From: Pseudomonadota bacterium
GTDB lineage: Bacteria; Pseudomonadota; Gammaproteobacteria; Burkholderiales; Burkholderiaceae_C
Direction: 5' to 3'
Length of the DNA: 64,000 nt
Assembly (NCBI GenBank): GCA_021816585.1
Contig: JAKAXL010000006.1
Coordinates: 44,539 to 108,538 of the forward strand
The notes beneath the pieces were generated by a model. That model did no database searches. It was given only the letters and a program-made list of their open reading frames with translations, and was not told where the DNA came from. Of this stretch, positions 10,459-18,374 are shown piece after piece. Within the stretch, counting starts at the first letter, position 1; every line of letters starts with the position of its first letter. The position numbers and the translations under genes are program-made.

Positions 10459-10473
10459 CCTCTACAGGCATTC

Positions 10474-11136
10474 ATGACCCAGGACGAATTGAAACAGGCG
10501 GTGGCCCGCGCGGCCCTGCGCCACGTCGTGCCCGACACCGTGATCGGCGTGGGTACCGGATCGACGGTGAACTTTTTCATCGATGCGCTGGCCACGATGC
10601 GCGCACGCGTGCGCGCCGCGGTGTCGAGTTCGGAGCGCAGCAGCGAGCGGCTGCGCGCGCACGGCATCGAGGTGCTCGACCTCAACCAGGTCGAACGCAT
10701 CCCGGTGTACGTCGACGGCGCCGACGAGATCGACCCGGGCGGCGCGATGATCAAGGGCGGGGGCGGAGCGCTGACCCGCGAGAAGATCATCGCCGAGGCC
10801 GCCGAGCGCTTCGTGTGCATCGTCGATTCGAGCAAGCTGGTGCCGGTGCTGGGCAGCTTCCCGCTGCCGGTCGAGGTGGTCCCGATGGCGCGCGAGCGGG
10901 TGCGCGCGCGCCTGCGCGAGTCCGGCGGGGATCCGGTGCTGCGCGAGGGCTTCGTCACCGACAACGGCAATCAGATCCTCGACGTGCACGGGCTGCGCAT
11001 CGAGCACCCGGCGGAGCTGGAAAGCCGGCTGAACCAGATTCCCGGCATCGTCACGGTGGGGCTGTTCGCGCGACGCGGCGCCGACATCGCCCTGGTGGGC
11101 GGCGCCGACGGCGTCACGCAGCGCGACTTCGACTGA
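10474..11136 (+). CDS. rpiA: Ribose-5-phosphate isomerase A
   Basis: RpiA interconverts ribose 5-phosphate and ribulose 5-phosphate in the pentose phosphate pathway. The protein has 220 residues. Active-site positions match the Escherichia coli numbering: D81 and D84 in DGADEID, K94 in the MIKGGGGAL loop and E103 in [19 protein letters not shown] at 25-39 binds the phosphate. The ATG at 10474 is the only sensible start, yet no clear Shine-Dalgarno precedes it; instead there is a pyrimidine-rich tandem repeat. It is monocistronic, diverging from pyrD and converging on the next gene. Confidence 0.96.
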   Translation: MTQDELKQAVARAALRHVVPDTVIGVGTGSTVNFFIDALATMRARVRAAVSSSERSSERLRAHGIEVLDLNQVERIPVYVDGADEIDPGGAMIKGGGGALTREKIIAEAAERFVCIVDSSKLVPVLGSFPLPVEVVPMARERVRARLRESGGDPVLREGFVTDNGNQILDVHGLRIEHPAELESRLNQIPGIVTVGLFARRGADIALVGGADGVTQRDFD

Positions 11137-11182
11137 AACGCATCGGCGCCTTCGGCCGCGCGGGCCGCGGCGACCCGGCCCG

Positions 11183-11830
11183 CTAGAACCTGAAGCCGGG
11201 CGGCGCGTTCGGGTCGGGGGGCGCCACCACCGACGGCTGCGCGGGCGTCGCGCTCCGCGGGCGCGGCGCGGCCGACGCCGCGCCGTTGGCGGGGGCTGCT
11301 CCGGACAGCGGCGGCACCAGCGACTGCGGGATCGCGAAGCGATAGTCGCCCGGCAGTTGCGATTCGCGCGGGTAGCCTGCCGCGCTGAGAGCCTGGTCCC
11401 ACGCGCCGGAGTTGAAGCCCGGCGCGAGGTCGACCCCGGCCACGCTCAGCAGCGGCAGTTCCATCGACGGATCCATGGCCTTGAGCGCCTGCGCGTCCTG
11501 CGGCGTCACGATCGTCTTCTCGGAGTAGGGGATGCCGCGCTTGCGCAGCAGCTGCACGCCGGAGTCGCAGGCCTTGCAGTCGGGTGTGGTGTAGATCACC
11601 ACCGGCGCGCTTTGCTGCAGTTCGCGCAGATGCCGCGGCAGCGCCGAGGCCGGCGTGGCCGCCAGGCCCGGGACGACGGCGGAGTGCGCACTCGATGGCG
11701 GCACGTCGGTGAAGGTGACGCTGCCGTCGGGTCCGACGACCTTGTACACCGCCCATGCCGGCGCCGCCGTGCCCAGCAGCAGCATGATCCCGAGCAGGGC
11801 TGGCGCCCCGGTATGCAGAACCCATCGCAT
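11183..11830 (-). CDS. Secreted DUF4124 / glutaredoxin-like protein
   Basis: The 215-residue protein has a clear Sec signal peptide (cleavage likely after AWA at residue 27), a DUF4124-type segment (VYKVVGPDGSVTFTDVPP, 28-45), a glutaredoxin-like domain with an active-site CKAC (C85, C88) in YTTPDCKACDS and a cis-proline-type segment (MELPLL), and a disordered Ala/Pro-rich tail. The architecture implies a periplasmic thiol protein. Glutathione or another thiol partner is not evident, so the reaction is unknown. It lies 38 bases downstream of the peptidase gene on the same strand. The domain assignment is firm and the function is open. Confidence 0.85.
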   Translation of the reverse strand: MRWVLHTGAPALLGIMLLLGTAAPAWAVYKVVGPDGSVTFTDVPPSSAHSAVVPGLAATPASALPRHLRELQQSAPVVIYTTPDCKACDSGVQLLRKRGIPYSEKTIVTPQDAQALKAMDPSMELPLLSVAGVDLAPGFNSGAWDQALSAAGYPRESQLPGDYRFAIPQSLVPPLSGAAPANGAASAAPRPRSATPAQPSVVAPPDPNAPPGFRF

Positions 11831-11868
11831 CGCAATCGCTCCTGGTTGCCGCGCCGGCGCGCCGACGC

Positions 11869-13962
11869 TCAGCCGTGTCCGGCCATGCCCTGATGACGCA
11901 GCAGCGCGTCGATGTTCGGGTCGCGCCCGCGGAACGCGCGGAACGACTCGATGGCGTCGCGGCTGCTGCCCCGCGCGAGGATCTCGTCGCGGAAACGCGC
12001 GCCGGTGTCCGGGTCGAGCACTCCGTGCTCCTCGAAGTGCGCGTAGGCGTCTGCCGACAACACCTCCGCCCACTTGTAACTGTAGTACCCGGCGGCGTAT
12101 CCACCAGCAAAAATATGCGAAAAGCTGTGCTGGAATCTGGAGAATTCGGGCGCGAACACCACAGCCACTTCGTCGCGCACCTGCGCCGCCACGTCCGCGA
12201 CGGCCTGCGCGGTGAATTCGCGCAGGTCGCGATGCACCCGCAGGTCGAACAGCGAGAACTCCACCTGGCGCAGCGTGTGCATGCCCGACTGGAAATTGCG
12301 CGCCGCCAGCATGCGCTCGAACATCGCCCGCGGCAGTGCCTCGCCGGTGTCGACGTGGCAGCCGAGCTCGCGCAGCACCTCCCATTCCCAGCAGTAGTTC
12401 TCGAGGAACTGGCTGGGCAGCTCGACGGCGTCCCATTCCACGCCGCTGAGTCCGGAGGCGGCGAGCTCGTCGACGCGGGTCAGCAGGTGGTGCAGCGCAT
12501 GGCCGAACTCGTGGAACAGGGTCTGCACGTCGTCGTGGCTGAGCAGCGCCGGGCGCGCGCCGATGCCCCGCGCGAAGTTGCAGGTCAGCAGGGCCACCGG
12601 GGTCTGCAGCGTGCCGTCGGGGCGCTGCCAGCGCCCGCGGGCGTCGTCCATCCAGGCGCCGCCGCGCTTGCCCGCTCGCGCGTAGAGATCGGTGTAGAAG
12701 TGCCCGACCAGCTCGCCGTCGCCGCGCTCGACCCGCCACAGGCGCACGTCGGGGTGCCAGGCGCCGTGCGCCGGCTGCTCGAGCACGCGTACGCCGAACA
12801 GGCGCCGCACCAGCTCGAACAGGCCGGCCAGCACCCGCGGCTCGGTGAAGTACTGGCGCAGCTCCTGCTCCGAATAGTCGAAGCGCTGCTCGCGCAGGCG
12901 CTCCGACGCGAAGGCGATGTCCCAGGCCTGCAGCTCGGCCAGCCCGAGCTGCGCGGCGGCGAACTCGCGCAACTCGCGCAGGTCGCGTTCGGCGTAGGGG
13001 CGCGCGCGCCGCGCCAGGTCCAGCAGGAAGTCCTCGACCTGGCGCGGGCTGTCGGCCATCTTCGGCTGCAGCGAGAGTTCGGCGAAGTCGCCGAAGCCGA
13101 GCAGGCGCGCCTGCTCGAAGCGCAGCGCCAGCAGCTCGGCCATGATGTCGGAGTTGTCCAGGCGCGGATCCCCGAGCTCGCTGGCGCGGGTCACGTAGGC
13201 GCGGTACATCGCCTGGCGCAACTCGCGGTCCCGCGCCTGCTGCATCAGCGGCACGTAGCTGGGCTGGTGCAGCGTGAACACGTAGCCCGAGTCGTCGCCG
13301 GCGGCTTCGCGCGCGGCCTGCAGCAGGTCCTGCGGCAGCCCCTCGACCTGGTGCGCGTCGGCGCGCAGCGTGAAGGCGTCGGTCGCGTCCAGCAGATGCT
13401 CGGAAAAGGCCTGCTCGAGCTCGGCGCTGCGCTGCTCGATGGCGGCGTAGCGCGCGTGCGCCTGGCCGCTCAGTTCGGCTCCGCTCAGACGCAGGTCGCG
13501 CAGCGCGTGCTCGACGATGCGTCGGCGCAACGGGGTCAGCGCGGCGAAGCCGCCGCCGTCGCGCAGCGCGCGGTAGCGCGCGTACAGCCGCGGATCGGCG
13601 CCGAGCTCGGTCCACACCTCGGTGACCCGCGGGAGCATCTCGTTGAAGGCTCGTCGCAGCTCCGGCGTGTCGACCACCGCATGCAGATGCGACACCATGC
13701 CCCAGGCGCGCCCCAGCGACTCCGTGGCCAGCTGCAGCGGCTCCACCAGGTCGTCCCAGCCCGGTTGCGCGGGCCCGTCCGGCGCGCAGACCTGCTCGAG
13801 CGTGGAGCGCACCCGCGCCACGCACTCGCGCACCATGGGCTCGATGTCCTGCGGGCGCAGCGCGGCGTAGTCGGGAAGCTGCGTCGCATGCGGAGCGGCG
13901 GCGCGGGCCTGCGGAGTGGAGCCGGCGCTCGAGCGCGCGGCGTCGGGGGCTGCGGAGTTCAT
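11869..13962 (-). CDS. prlC: Oligopeptidase A (M3 family metallopeptidase)
   Basis: This is a cytosolic zinc oligopeptidase of the thimet (M3) family, which degrades short peptides and cleaved signal peptides. The zinc site HEFGH (H484-H488) sits in QTLFHEFGHALHHLL; the third ligand, a glutamate, falls in the downstream PSQFLENYCWEW segment. The protein is 697 residues from ATG 13962, within the 680-700 usual for PrlC/OpdA. The first 30 residues are Ala/Ser-rich and poorly conserved, so a later start cannot be excluded. The GGYAAGYYSYKWAEVL segment near the C-terminus is another family hallmark. It lies 95 bases downstream of folD on the same strand. Confidence 0.95.
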   Translation of the reverse strand: MNSAAPDAARSSAGSTPQARAAAPHATQLPDYAALRPQDIEPMVRECVARVRSTLEQVCAPDGPAQPGWDDLVEPLQLATESLGRAWGMVSHLHAVVDTPELRRAFNEMLPRVTEVWTELGADPRLYARYRALRDGGGFAALTPLRRRIVEHALRDLRLSGAELSGQAHARYAAIEQRSAELEQAFSEHLLDATDAFTLRADAHQVEGLPQDLLQAAREAAGDDSGYVFTLHQPSYVPLMQQARDRELRQAMYRAYVTRASELGDPRLDNSDIMAELLALRFEQARLLGFGDFAELSLQPKMADSPRQVEDFLLDLARRARPYAERDLRELREFAAAQLGLAELQAWDIAFASERLREQRFDYSEQELRQYFTEPRVLAGLFELVRRLFGVRVLEQPAHGAWHPDVRLWRVERGDGELVGHFYTDLYARAGKRGGAWMDDARGRWQRPDGTLQTPVALLTCNFARGIGARPALLSHDDVQTLFHEFGHALHHLLTRVDELAASGLSGVEWDAVELPSQFLENYCWEWEVLRELGCHVDTGEALPRAMFERMLAARNFQSGMHTLRQVEFSLFDLRVHRDLREFTAQAVADVAAQVRDEVAVVFAPEFSRFQHSFSHIFAGGYAAGYYSYKWAEVLSADAYAHFEEHGVLDPDTGARFRDEILARGSSRDAIESFRAFRGRDPNIDALLRHQGMAGHG

Positions 13963-14057
13963 GGTGAGGCGCTTGCGGACGGTTGCAGGGCGGCGCGCCC
14001 GCGGGCGCGCAGGTTCATCGTGCATCGAGCTTGCCGCGCCGCCTGCGGCGCGGCGCC

Positions 14058-14906
14058 TCAGGCCTGTTCGCAGGCCTGCACGGTATTCGACAACAACATC
14101 GCGATGGTCATCGGGCCGACCCCACCGGGAACGGGGGTGATCCAGTCCGCCACCTCGCTGGCGCCGGCGAAGTCCACGTCGCCGCACAGCTTGCCGTCGT
14201 CGAGCCGGTTGATGCCGACGTCGATCACCGCGGCGCCGGGCTTGATCATGTCGCCGCGGATCATGCGCGGGCGACCCACCGCGGCCACCAGCACGTCGGC
14301 GCGACGGCAGGTGTCGGCCAGGTCGGGGGTGCCGCTGTGGGCGATGGTGACGGTGGCGTTCATGCCCAGCAGCATCAGCGCCATCGGCTTGCCGACGATG
14401 TTGGAGCGTCCGACCACCACCGCGTGGCGGCCGCGCAGGTCGGCCAGGCCGATGTCTTCCAGCATGCGCACGCAGCCCAGCGGGGTGCAGGGGCGGAATC
14501 CGGGCTGGCCGACCATCAGCGCGCCGGCGCTGGCGACGTGGAATCCGTCGACGTCCTTGCGCGGCGAGATCGCCTCGATGACGCGCTGCGCATCGATGTG
14601 CGCGGGCAGCGGCAGCTGCACCAGGATGCCGTGCACCGCATCGTCGTGGTTCAACGCGTGGATGCGCGCCAGCAGCTCGGCCTCGCGCAGCCCGGAGTCG
14701 AATTCGAAATGCAGCGAACGGATTCCCGCCTGCTCGCAGGCGGCGATCTTGTTGCGCACGTAGACCTGGCTGGCGGGGTCGCTGCCGACCAGGATCACCG
14801 CCAGCGCGGGTTCGCGTCCGGCGGCGCGCAGCGCGGCGGCGCGTTCGGCGACTCCGGCACGCAGCCGGGTCGCCAGGGCCTTTCCATCGATGATGCGGGC
14901 TGTCAT
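14058..14906 (-). CDS. folD: Bifunctional methylene-THF dehydrogenase / cyclohydrolase
   Basis: FolD oxidises 5,10-methylene-tetrahydrofolate with NADP and hydrolyses the product to 10-formyl-tetrahydrofolate. The protein has 282 residues. The catalytic tyrosine and lysine are Y49 and K53 in [27 protein letters not shown] and the dinucleotide loop [11 protein letters not shown] are all present, as is the C-terminal [11 protein letters not shown] signature. The ATG at 14906 is 35 bases downstream of the response-regulator gene, so it may share that transcript. Confidence 0.97.
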   Translation of the reverse strand: MTARIIDGKALATRLRAGVAERAAALRAAGREPALAVILVGSDPASQVYVRNKIAACEQAGIRSLHFEFDSGLREAELLARIHALNHDDAVHGILVQLPLPAHIDAQRVIEAISPRKDVDGFHVASAGALMVGQPGFRPCTPLGCVRMLEDIGLADLRGRHAVVVGRSNIVGKPMALMLLGMNATVTIAHSGTPDLADTCRRADVLVAAVGRPRMIRGDMIKPGAAVIDVGINRLDDGKLCGDVDFAGASEVADWITPVPGGVGPMTIAMLLSNTVQACEQA

Positions 14907-14941
14907 TGGCAGGGGAGTTCGGGCGGGCGCGCCCGGGGCGG

Positions 14942-15556
14942 TCATTTGTTCGCGCCGAGCGCGATCTTCAGCAGGTCGGCCACGGTGTTGGCCCCCAGCT
15001 TTTCCATGATGTTGGCCCGGTGCGCCTCGACGGTCTTGATGCTGATGTTCAGGTCGTCGGCGATCTGCTTGTTCAGGCGTCCGGCGACGATGCGCTCGAG
15101 CACCTGCGATTCGCGGCTGGTCAGTTTCGACAGCAGCGCCTCGCGGCTGGCGCTTTGCGCGTGTTCCTCGAGGTCGACGCGGGCCTTCTGCAGCATGCGG
15201 TCGACGAGGTCGCGCAGCAGGTTCTCGTTGAAGGGCTTCTCGATGAAGTCGATGGCGCCCTTCTTCATCGTCGCCACCGCCATCGGCACGTCGCCGTGGC
15301 CGGTGATGAAGGCCAGCGGCAGGCTCTGCCCGCGCTGCAGCAGTCGCTCCTGCAGTTCCAGGCCGCTCATGCCGGGCATGCGCACGTCGACGATCAGGCA
15401 GGCCACCTCGCGCGGGTCGAAGCGCGACAGGAAGGCCTCGGCCGAATCGAAGCAACGCACGCGGTAGTCGTTGCCTTCGAGCAGCCATTGCAGGGAGTCG
15501 CGCACGGCTTCGTCATCGTCGATGACGTACACGGTACCTTTGGTCGCTGGTTTCAT
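14942..15556 (-). CDS. FixJ-type two-component response regulator
   Basis: The 204-residue protein has an N-terminal receiver domain with acidic residues D13-D15, phosphoacceptor D57 in [12 protein letters not shown] and the conserved lysine in IEKPF, joined to a LuxR-type helix-turn-helix ([25 protein letters not shown], helix pair about 146-190). It belongs to the FixJ/TtrR group. Its start overlaps the stop of the histidine kinase gene as ATGA, so the two form a cognate pair. The pair faces away from aceE, an arrangement I recall as conserved in betaproteobacteria. Whether it controls aceE is inference from position. Confidence 0.93.
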   Translation of the reverse strand: MKPATKGTVYVIDDDEAVRDSLQWLLEGNDYRVRCFDSAEAFLSRFDPREVACLIVDVRMPGMSGLELQERLLQRGQSLPLAFITGHGDVPMAVATMKKGAIDFIEKPFNENLLRDLVDRMLQKARVDLEEHAQSASREALLSKLTSRESQVLERIVAGRLNKQIADDLNISIKTVEAHRANIMEKLGANTVADLLKIALGANK

Positions 15557-18090
15557 GGACTCGTCGGGTCAAGGGCGGGTGCAGCGGGCGAAGCGGCCGG
15601 CTCGGCCGTCGCAGCGGGAAGGTCCGTGCCCGGCGGCGCCGATGCGGCGGCGCCACTGCGGGGCGGGGGCTCCAGCGGCAGCGTGAAGCGGAACACGCTG
15701 CCGCTCAGAACCTCCCCATTGTATTGATTCTCGGCCCACAGACGACCTTCGTGGAACTCGACGATCGACCGGCAGATGTTCAGCCCGATTCCGAGGCCTT
15801 CGCTCTTTGTCGTGTAGAAAGCTTCGAACAGGTGCCCCATGACTTCCTCGGACACCCCGGTTCCGTTGTCGCGCACGATGAAGTGCACCAGTCCGTCCTG
15901 CTGCGCGATGTCGAGTTCGACACTGCGCAGCACGCCGCTGCGTCCCGCCTTGTCGACCGCCTCGGCGGCGTTGCGCAGCAGGTTGAGCAGCACCTGCTCG
16001 ATCAGGATGGGGTCCGCGTGCAGCGCCGGGATGCCGGGGGCGATGTGGGTGAACAGGCGCACGTTGCGCCGGCGCATCTCGATCTCGGCCAGCTCGAGGG
16101 TGTTCTGCACGATGTCCTGCACGCGGCAGGCGACGCGATGGGGCTCGTTCTTCTTCACGAAGTCGCGCACGCGGCGGATCACCGCGGCCGCCCGCTGCGC
16201 CTGGCGCGCGGTCTTCTCCAGCGCGGGTTGCAGGTCGTCGGCGGGCATCGAGCGGTTGCGCAGGCGAGCGATCATGCCCGAGCAGTAGTTGTTGATCGCG
16301 GTCAGCGGCTGGTTGAGTTCGTGGGCCAGCGACGAGGCCATCTCGCCCATGGCGATCAGGCGGCTGGTGATCTGCGCCTTCTCTTCCTGGTTGCGCGCGA
16401 TCTCCTCGGCCTGGTGGCGCGCCGTGACGTCGGTGGCGATGAGCATCTGCACGACCCGCGCGTCCACCCACTGGATGTAGCGCTGGCGCACGTCGAACCA
16501 GCGGTCCAGCGCGGCCACGTGGATTTCGTGCACCTGCGCCTGCGCGTGCAGGAACTCGTCGGCGGGAAGCCCGGCGAAGCTGTCGACGGCATCGTCGCCG
16601 TCGACCCCCGAGCCCGGCGGAGGCTCCTGGCCGCTGAGCAGGTGGTGGCCGTGCGCGGAGGCGCCGAACCACTGCCGGTACAGCTTGTTCGCGTAGAGCT
16701 GTTCGTCGCGGTCGATGGCCAGCACGGACACCGCGGCGTCGAGCCCCTCCAGCACCGCCACGAAGCGCTCGTGCGAGGCCGCCAGCTCCTGGCGGATGCG
16801 CGTCGGCTCGGTGATGTCGGTGATCGAGGTCACCCAGCCGGTCTGGCGGTCGCGGTTGTCGATCAGCGCCGACACGTACACCCGCGCGTCGAACTCGCTG
16901 CCGTCGCGCCGTGCCAGCTTCAGCGCGAAGCCCGACGGCGGCGCCAGTCCGTCGAGGGTCTGCTGCAGCGCCAGCGCCATCTCGGCCGAGCGCCGCGCCG
17001 GCCAGTACGGATGCGGCGGGCCCTGGCCGACCAGTTCATGCTCGGAAAAGCCCGTCATCTTGCAAAAGGCCATGTTCACATAGGTGATGCGGCCCTTCAG
17101 GTCGATGGCCTGCATCCCGGTGGACAGCGAGTTCTCCATCGCGCGCCGGAACGCGGTCTCGCGGGTCAGGCTTTCCTGGGTCTGCAGGCGCTCGCGCATC
17201 TGGCGCCAGCTGCCCCATTGCATCCACAGCATCAGCGCCGACAGCACGAACACGGCCCAGTACAGGCCGCGCACCGTCCAGCCCGGGCTGGAGTGGTAGC
17301 TGTTCACGCGCATCGCCAGCCCGGCCTGGAAGGGCTGCAGGGCCACCAGGTACTGCAGGGGCTTGCGCTCGATGTTGCCGGTTGCGGTGCTGGCCAGCAC
17401 CTGGCCGCTGATCTTGTCGACCAGCGCCACCGCGTAGCGGCTGCTGAGCTCCTGCACCGTGGTGCTGCGCAGCAGGCCGTCGATCGAGAACACCGCGCCG
17501 ACGGTGCCCGCGAAATGCGTGCCCAGCACCACCGGGGTGGCCGATTCGACCACCCAGCCCAGGTTGGGGATGCGGTAGGGCACGCCGTACACCGGGCGCA
17601 TCTGCCTTTGCGCCAGTTGCTGCAGGCGCTGCGACTCGATCTGCGTCGAGCGGTGGTCGGCGTCCACCCAGCGCATGTCGCGCGGCACCGCCGGGCTGAC
17701 CACCAGGTGCGACAGCTGGCCGGTGGCGTCGGTCGCATACACCACCATCGCCGGCGCGTGCTGCTGCAGGAAGCCGTGCGCCAGCACCGGGAAGCGGTCG
17801 TTGCCGCGGCGCGTCTCCAGCGCGTTGGCCATCGACTGCAGCTGCTCCTGCATCAGGGCCATTTCCAGGCTCATGCGCTGGCGTGCCCACTCGGTGTCGC
17901 GCTGCAGCGTGTCGTGCTCGCGCTGCAGCTCGGTCTGCTGGGTGTAGCGCACCAGCGCGGCCGCGGCGCCGAGGAACAGCACCAGCGAGAACAGCGGAAC
18001 GAACAGCAGCAGGCGGTCGGCGTTGCCGCTGATCAGCAGCGGGCGCACGCGCTGGCGCAGGCGTCGGGACAGGGAAACGAACAGGCTCAC
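15553..18090 (-). CDS. Membrane PAS-domain sensor histidine kinase
   Basis: The 845-residue sensor has a membrane segment at about 26-47, a periplasmic sensor region of about 220 residues, and a second membrane segment at about 273-292. Two PAS regions follow in the cytoplasm; the first contains NSLSTGMQAIDLKGRITYVN and ends with a PAC motif. The HisKA domain has the phosphoacceptor H590 in SLAHELNQPLTAINNY, the FixL/DctB-type H-box. The HATPase region shows NLLRNAAEAV (N-box), DNGTGV and GLGIGLNIC. The last 40 residues are an Ala/Pro tail. No heme-binding pocket is obvious, so an oxygen-sensing role should not be assumed. The ligand is unknown. Confidence 0.93.
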   Translation of the reverse strand: MSLFVSLSRRLRQRVRPLLISGNADRLLLFVPLFSLVLFLGAAAALVRYTQQTELQREHDTLQRDTEWARQRMSLEMALMQEQLQSMANALETRRGNDRFPVLAHGFLQQHAPAMVVYATDATGQLSHLVVSPAVPRDMRWVDADHRSTQIESQRLQQLAQRQMRPVYGVPYRIPNLGWVVESATPVVLGTHFAGTVGAVFSIDGLLRSTTVQELSSRYAVALVDKISGQVLASTATGNIERKPLQYLVALQPFQAGLAMRVNSYHSSPGWTVRGLYWAVFVLSALMLWMQWGSWRQMRERLQTQESLTRETAFRRAMENSLSTGMQAIDLKGRITYVNMAFCKMTGFSEHELVGQGPPHPYWPARRSAEMALALQQTLDGLAPPSGFALKLARRDGSEFDARVYVSALIDNRDRQTGWVTSITDITEPTRIRQELAASHERFVAVLEGLDAAVSVLAIDRDEQLYANKLYRQWFGASAHGHHLLSGQEPPPGSGVDGDDAVDSFAGLPADEFLHAQAQVHEIHVAALDRWFDVRQRYIQWVDARVVQMLIATDVTARHQAEEIARNQEEKAQITSRLIAMGEMASSLAHELNQPLTAINNYCSGMIARLRNRSMPADDLQPALEKTARQAQRAAAVIRRVRDFVKKNEPHRVACRVQDIVQNTLELAEIEMRRRNVRLFTHIAPGIPALHADPILIEQVLLNLLRNAAEAVDKAGRSGVLRSVELDIAQQDGLVHFIVRDNGTGVSEEVMGHLFEAFYTTKSEGLGIGLNICRSIVEFHEGRLWAENQYNGEVLSGSVFRFTLPLEPPPRSGAAASAPPGTDLPAATAEPAASPAAPALDPTSP

Positions 18091-18225
18091 GGCGCAAGTC
18101 TATGCAAAGCCGCAGGGGCGGAGCATGCTTCGGGGATGCATGCGGCCGTTGTGCCGCCGCGGTGCCCCGTGCGCGCAGACCTTTCCCGGATCCCGGGAGG
18201 CCCTGCCGGTGACGCGTTAAATTCC

Positions 18226-18247
18226 ACAATATAAAATCGCATATTGT
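18226..18247. promoter_or_regulatory. Palindrome between the sensor kinase gene and aceE
   Basis: A perfect seven-base inverted repeat, ACAATAT-N8-ATATTGT, lies in an AT-rich island in otherwise GC-rich DNA. Its right arm overlaps the -35 box of the aceE promoter, which is the usual position for a repressor or a competing activator. The binding protein is unknown; the divergent two-component regulator is one candidate by position only. Confidence 0.6.
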
Positions 18248-18272
18248 CATTCAAAAAATTCTTTGCCATACT
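18244..18272 (+). promoter_or_regulatory. Predicted sigma-70 promoter of aceE
   Basis: TTGTCA at 18244-18249 and CATACT at 18267-18272 are separated by exactly 17 bases. Transcription would start near 18279, giving a leader of about 96 bases before the aceE ATG. Confidence 0.6.
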
Positions 18273-18374
18273 CGCCCTTCGGAAAGCGCCGGGGTGCCCC
18301 AGGCTTTTCCATCCCCCGCGTGGGACGGGCGCAGCCGGTCCCTGGGGTACATCCAGATCCAGAGGAGACCCACC

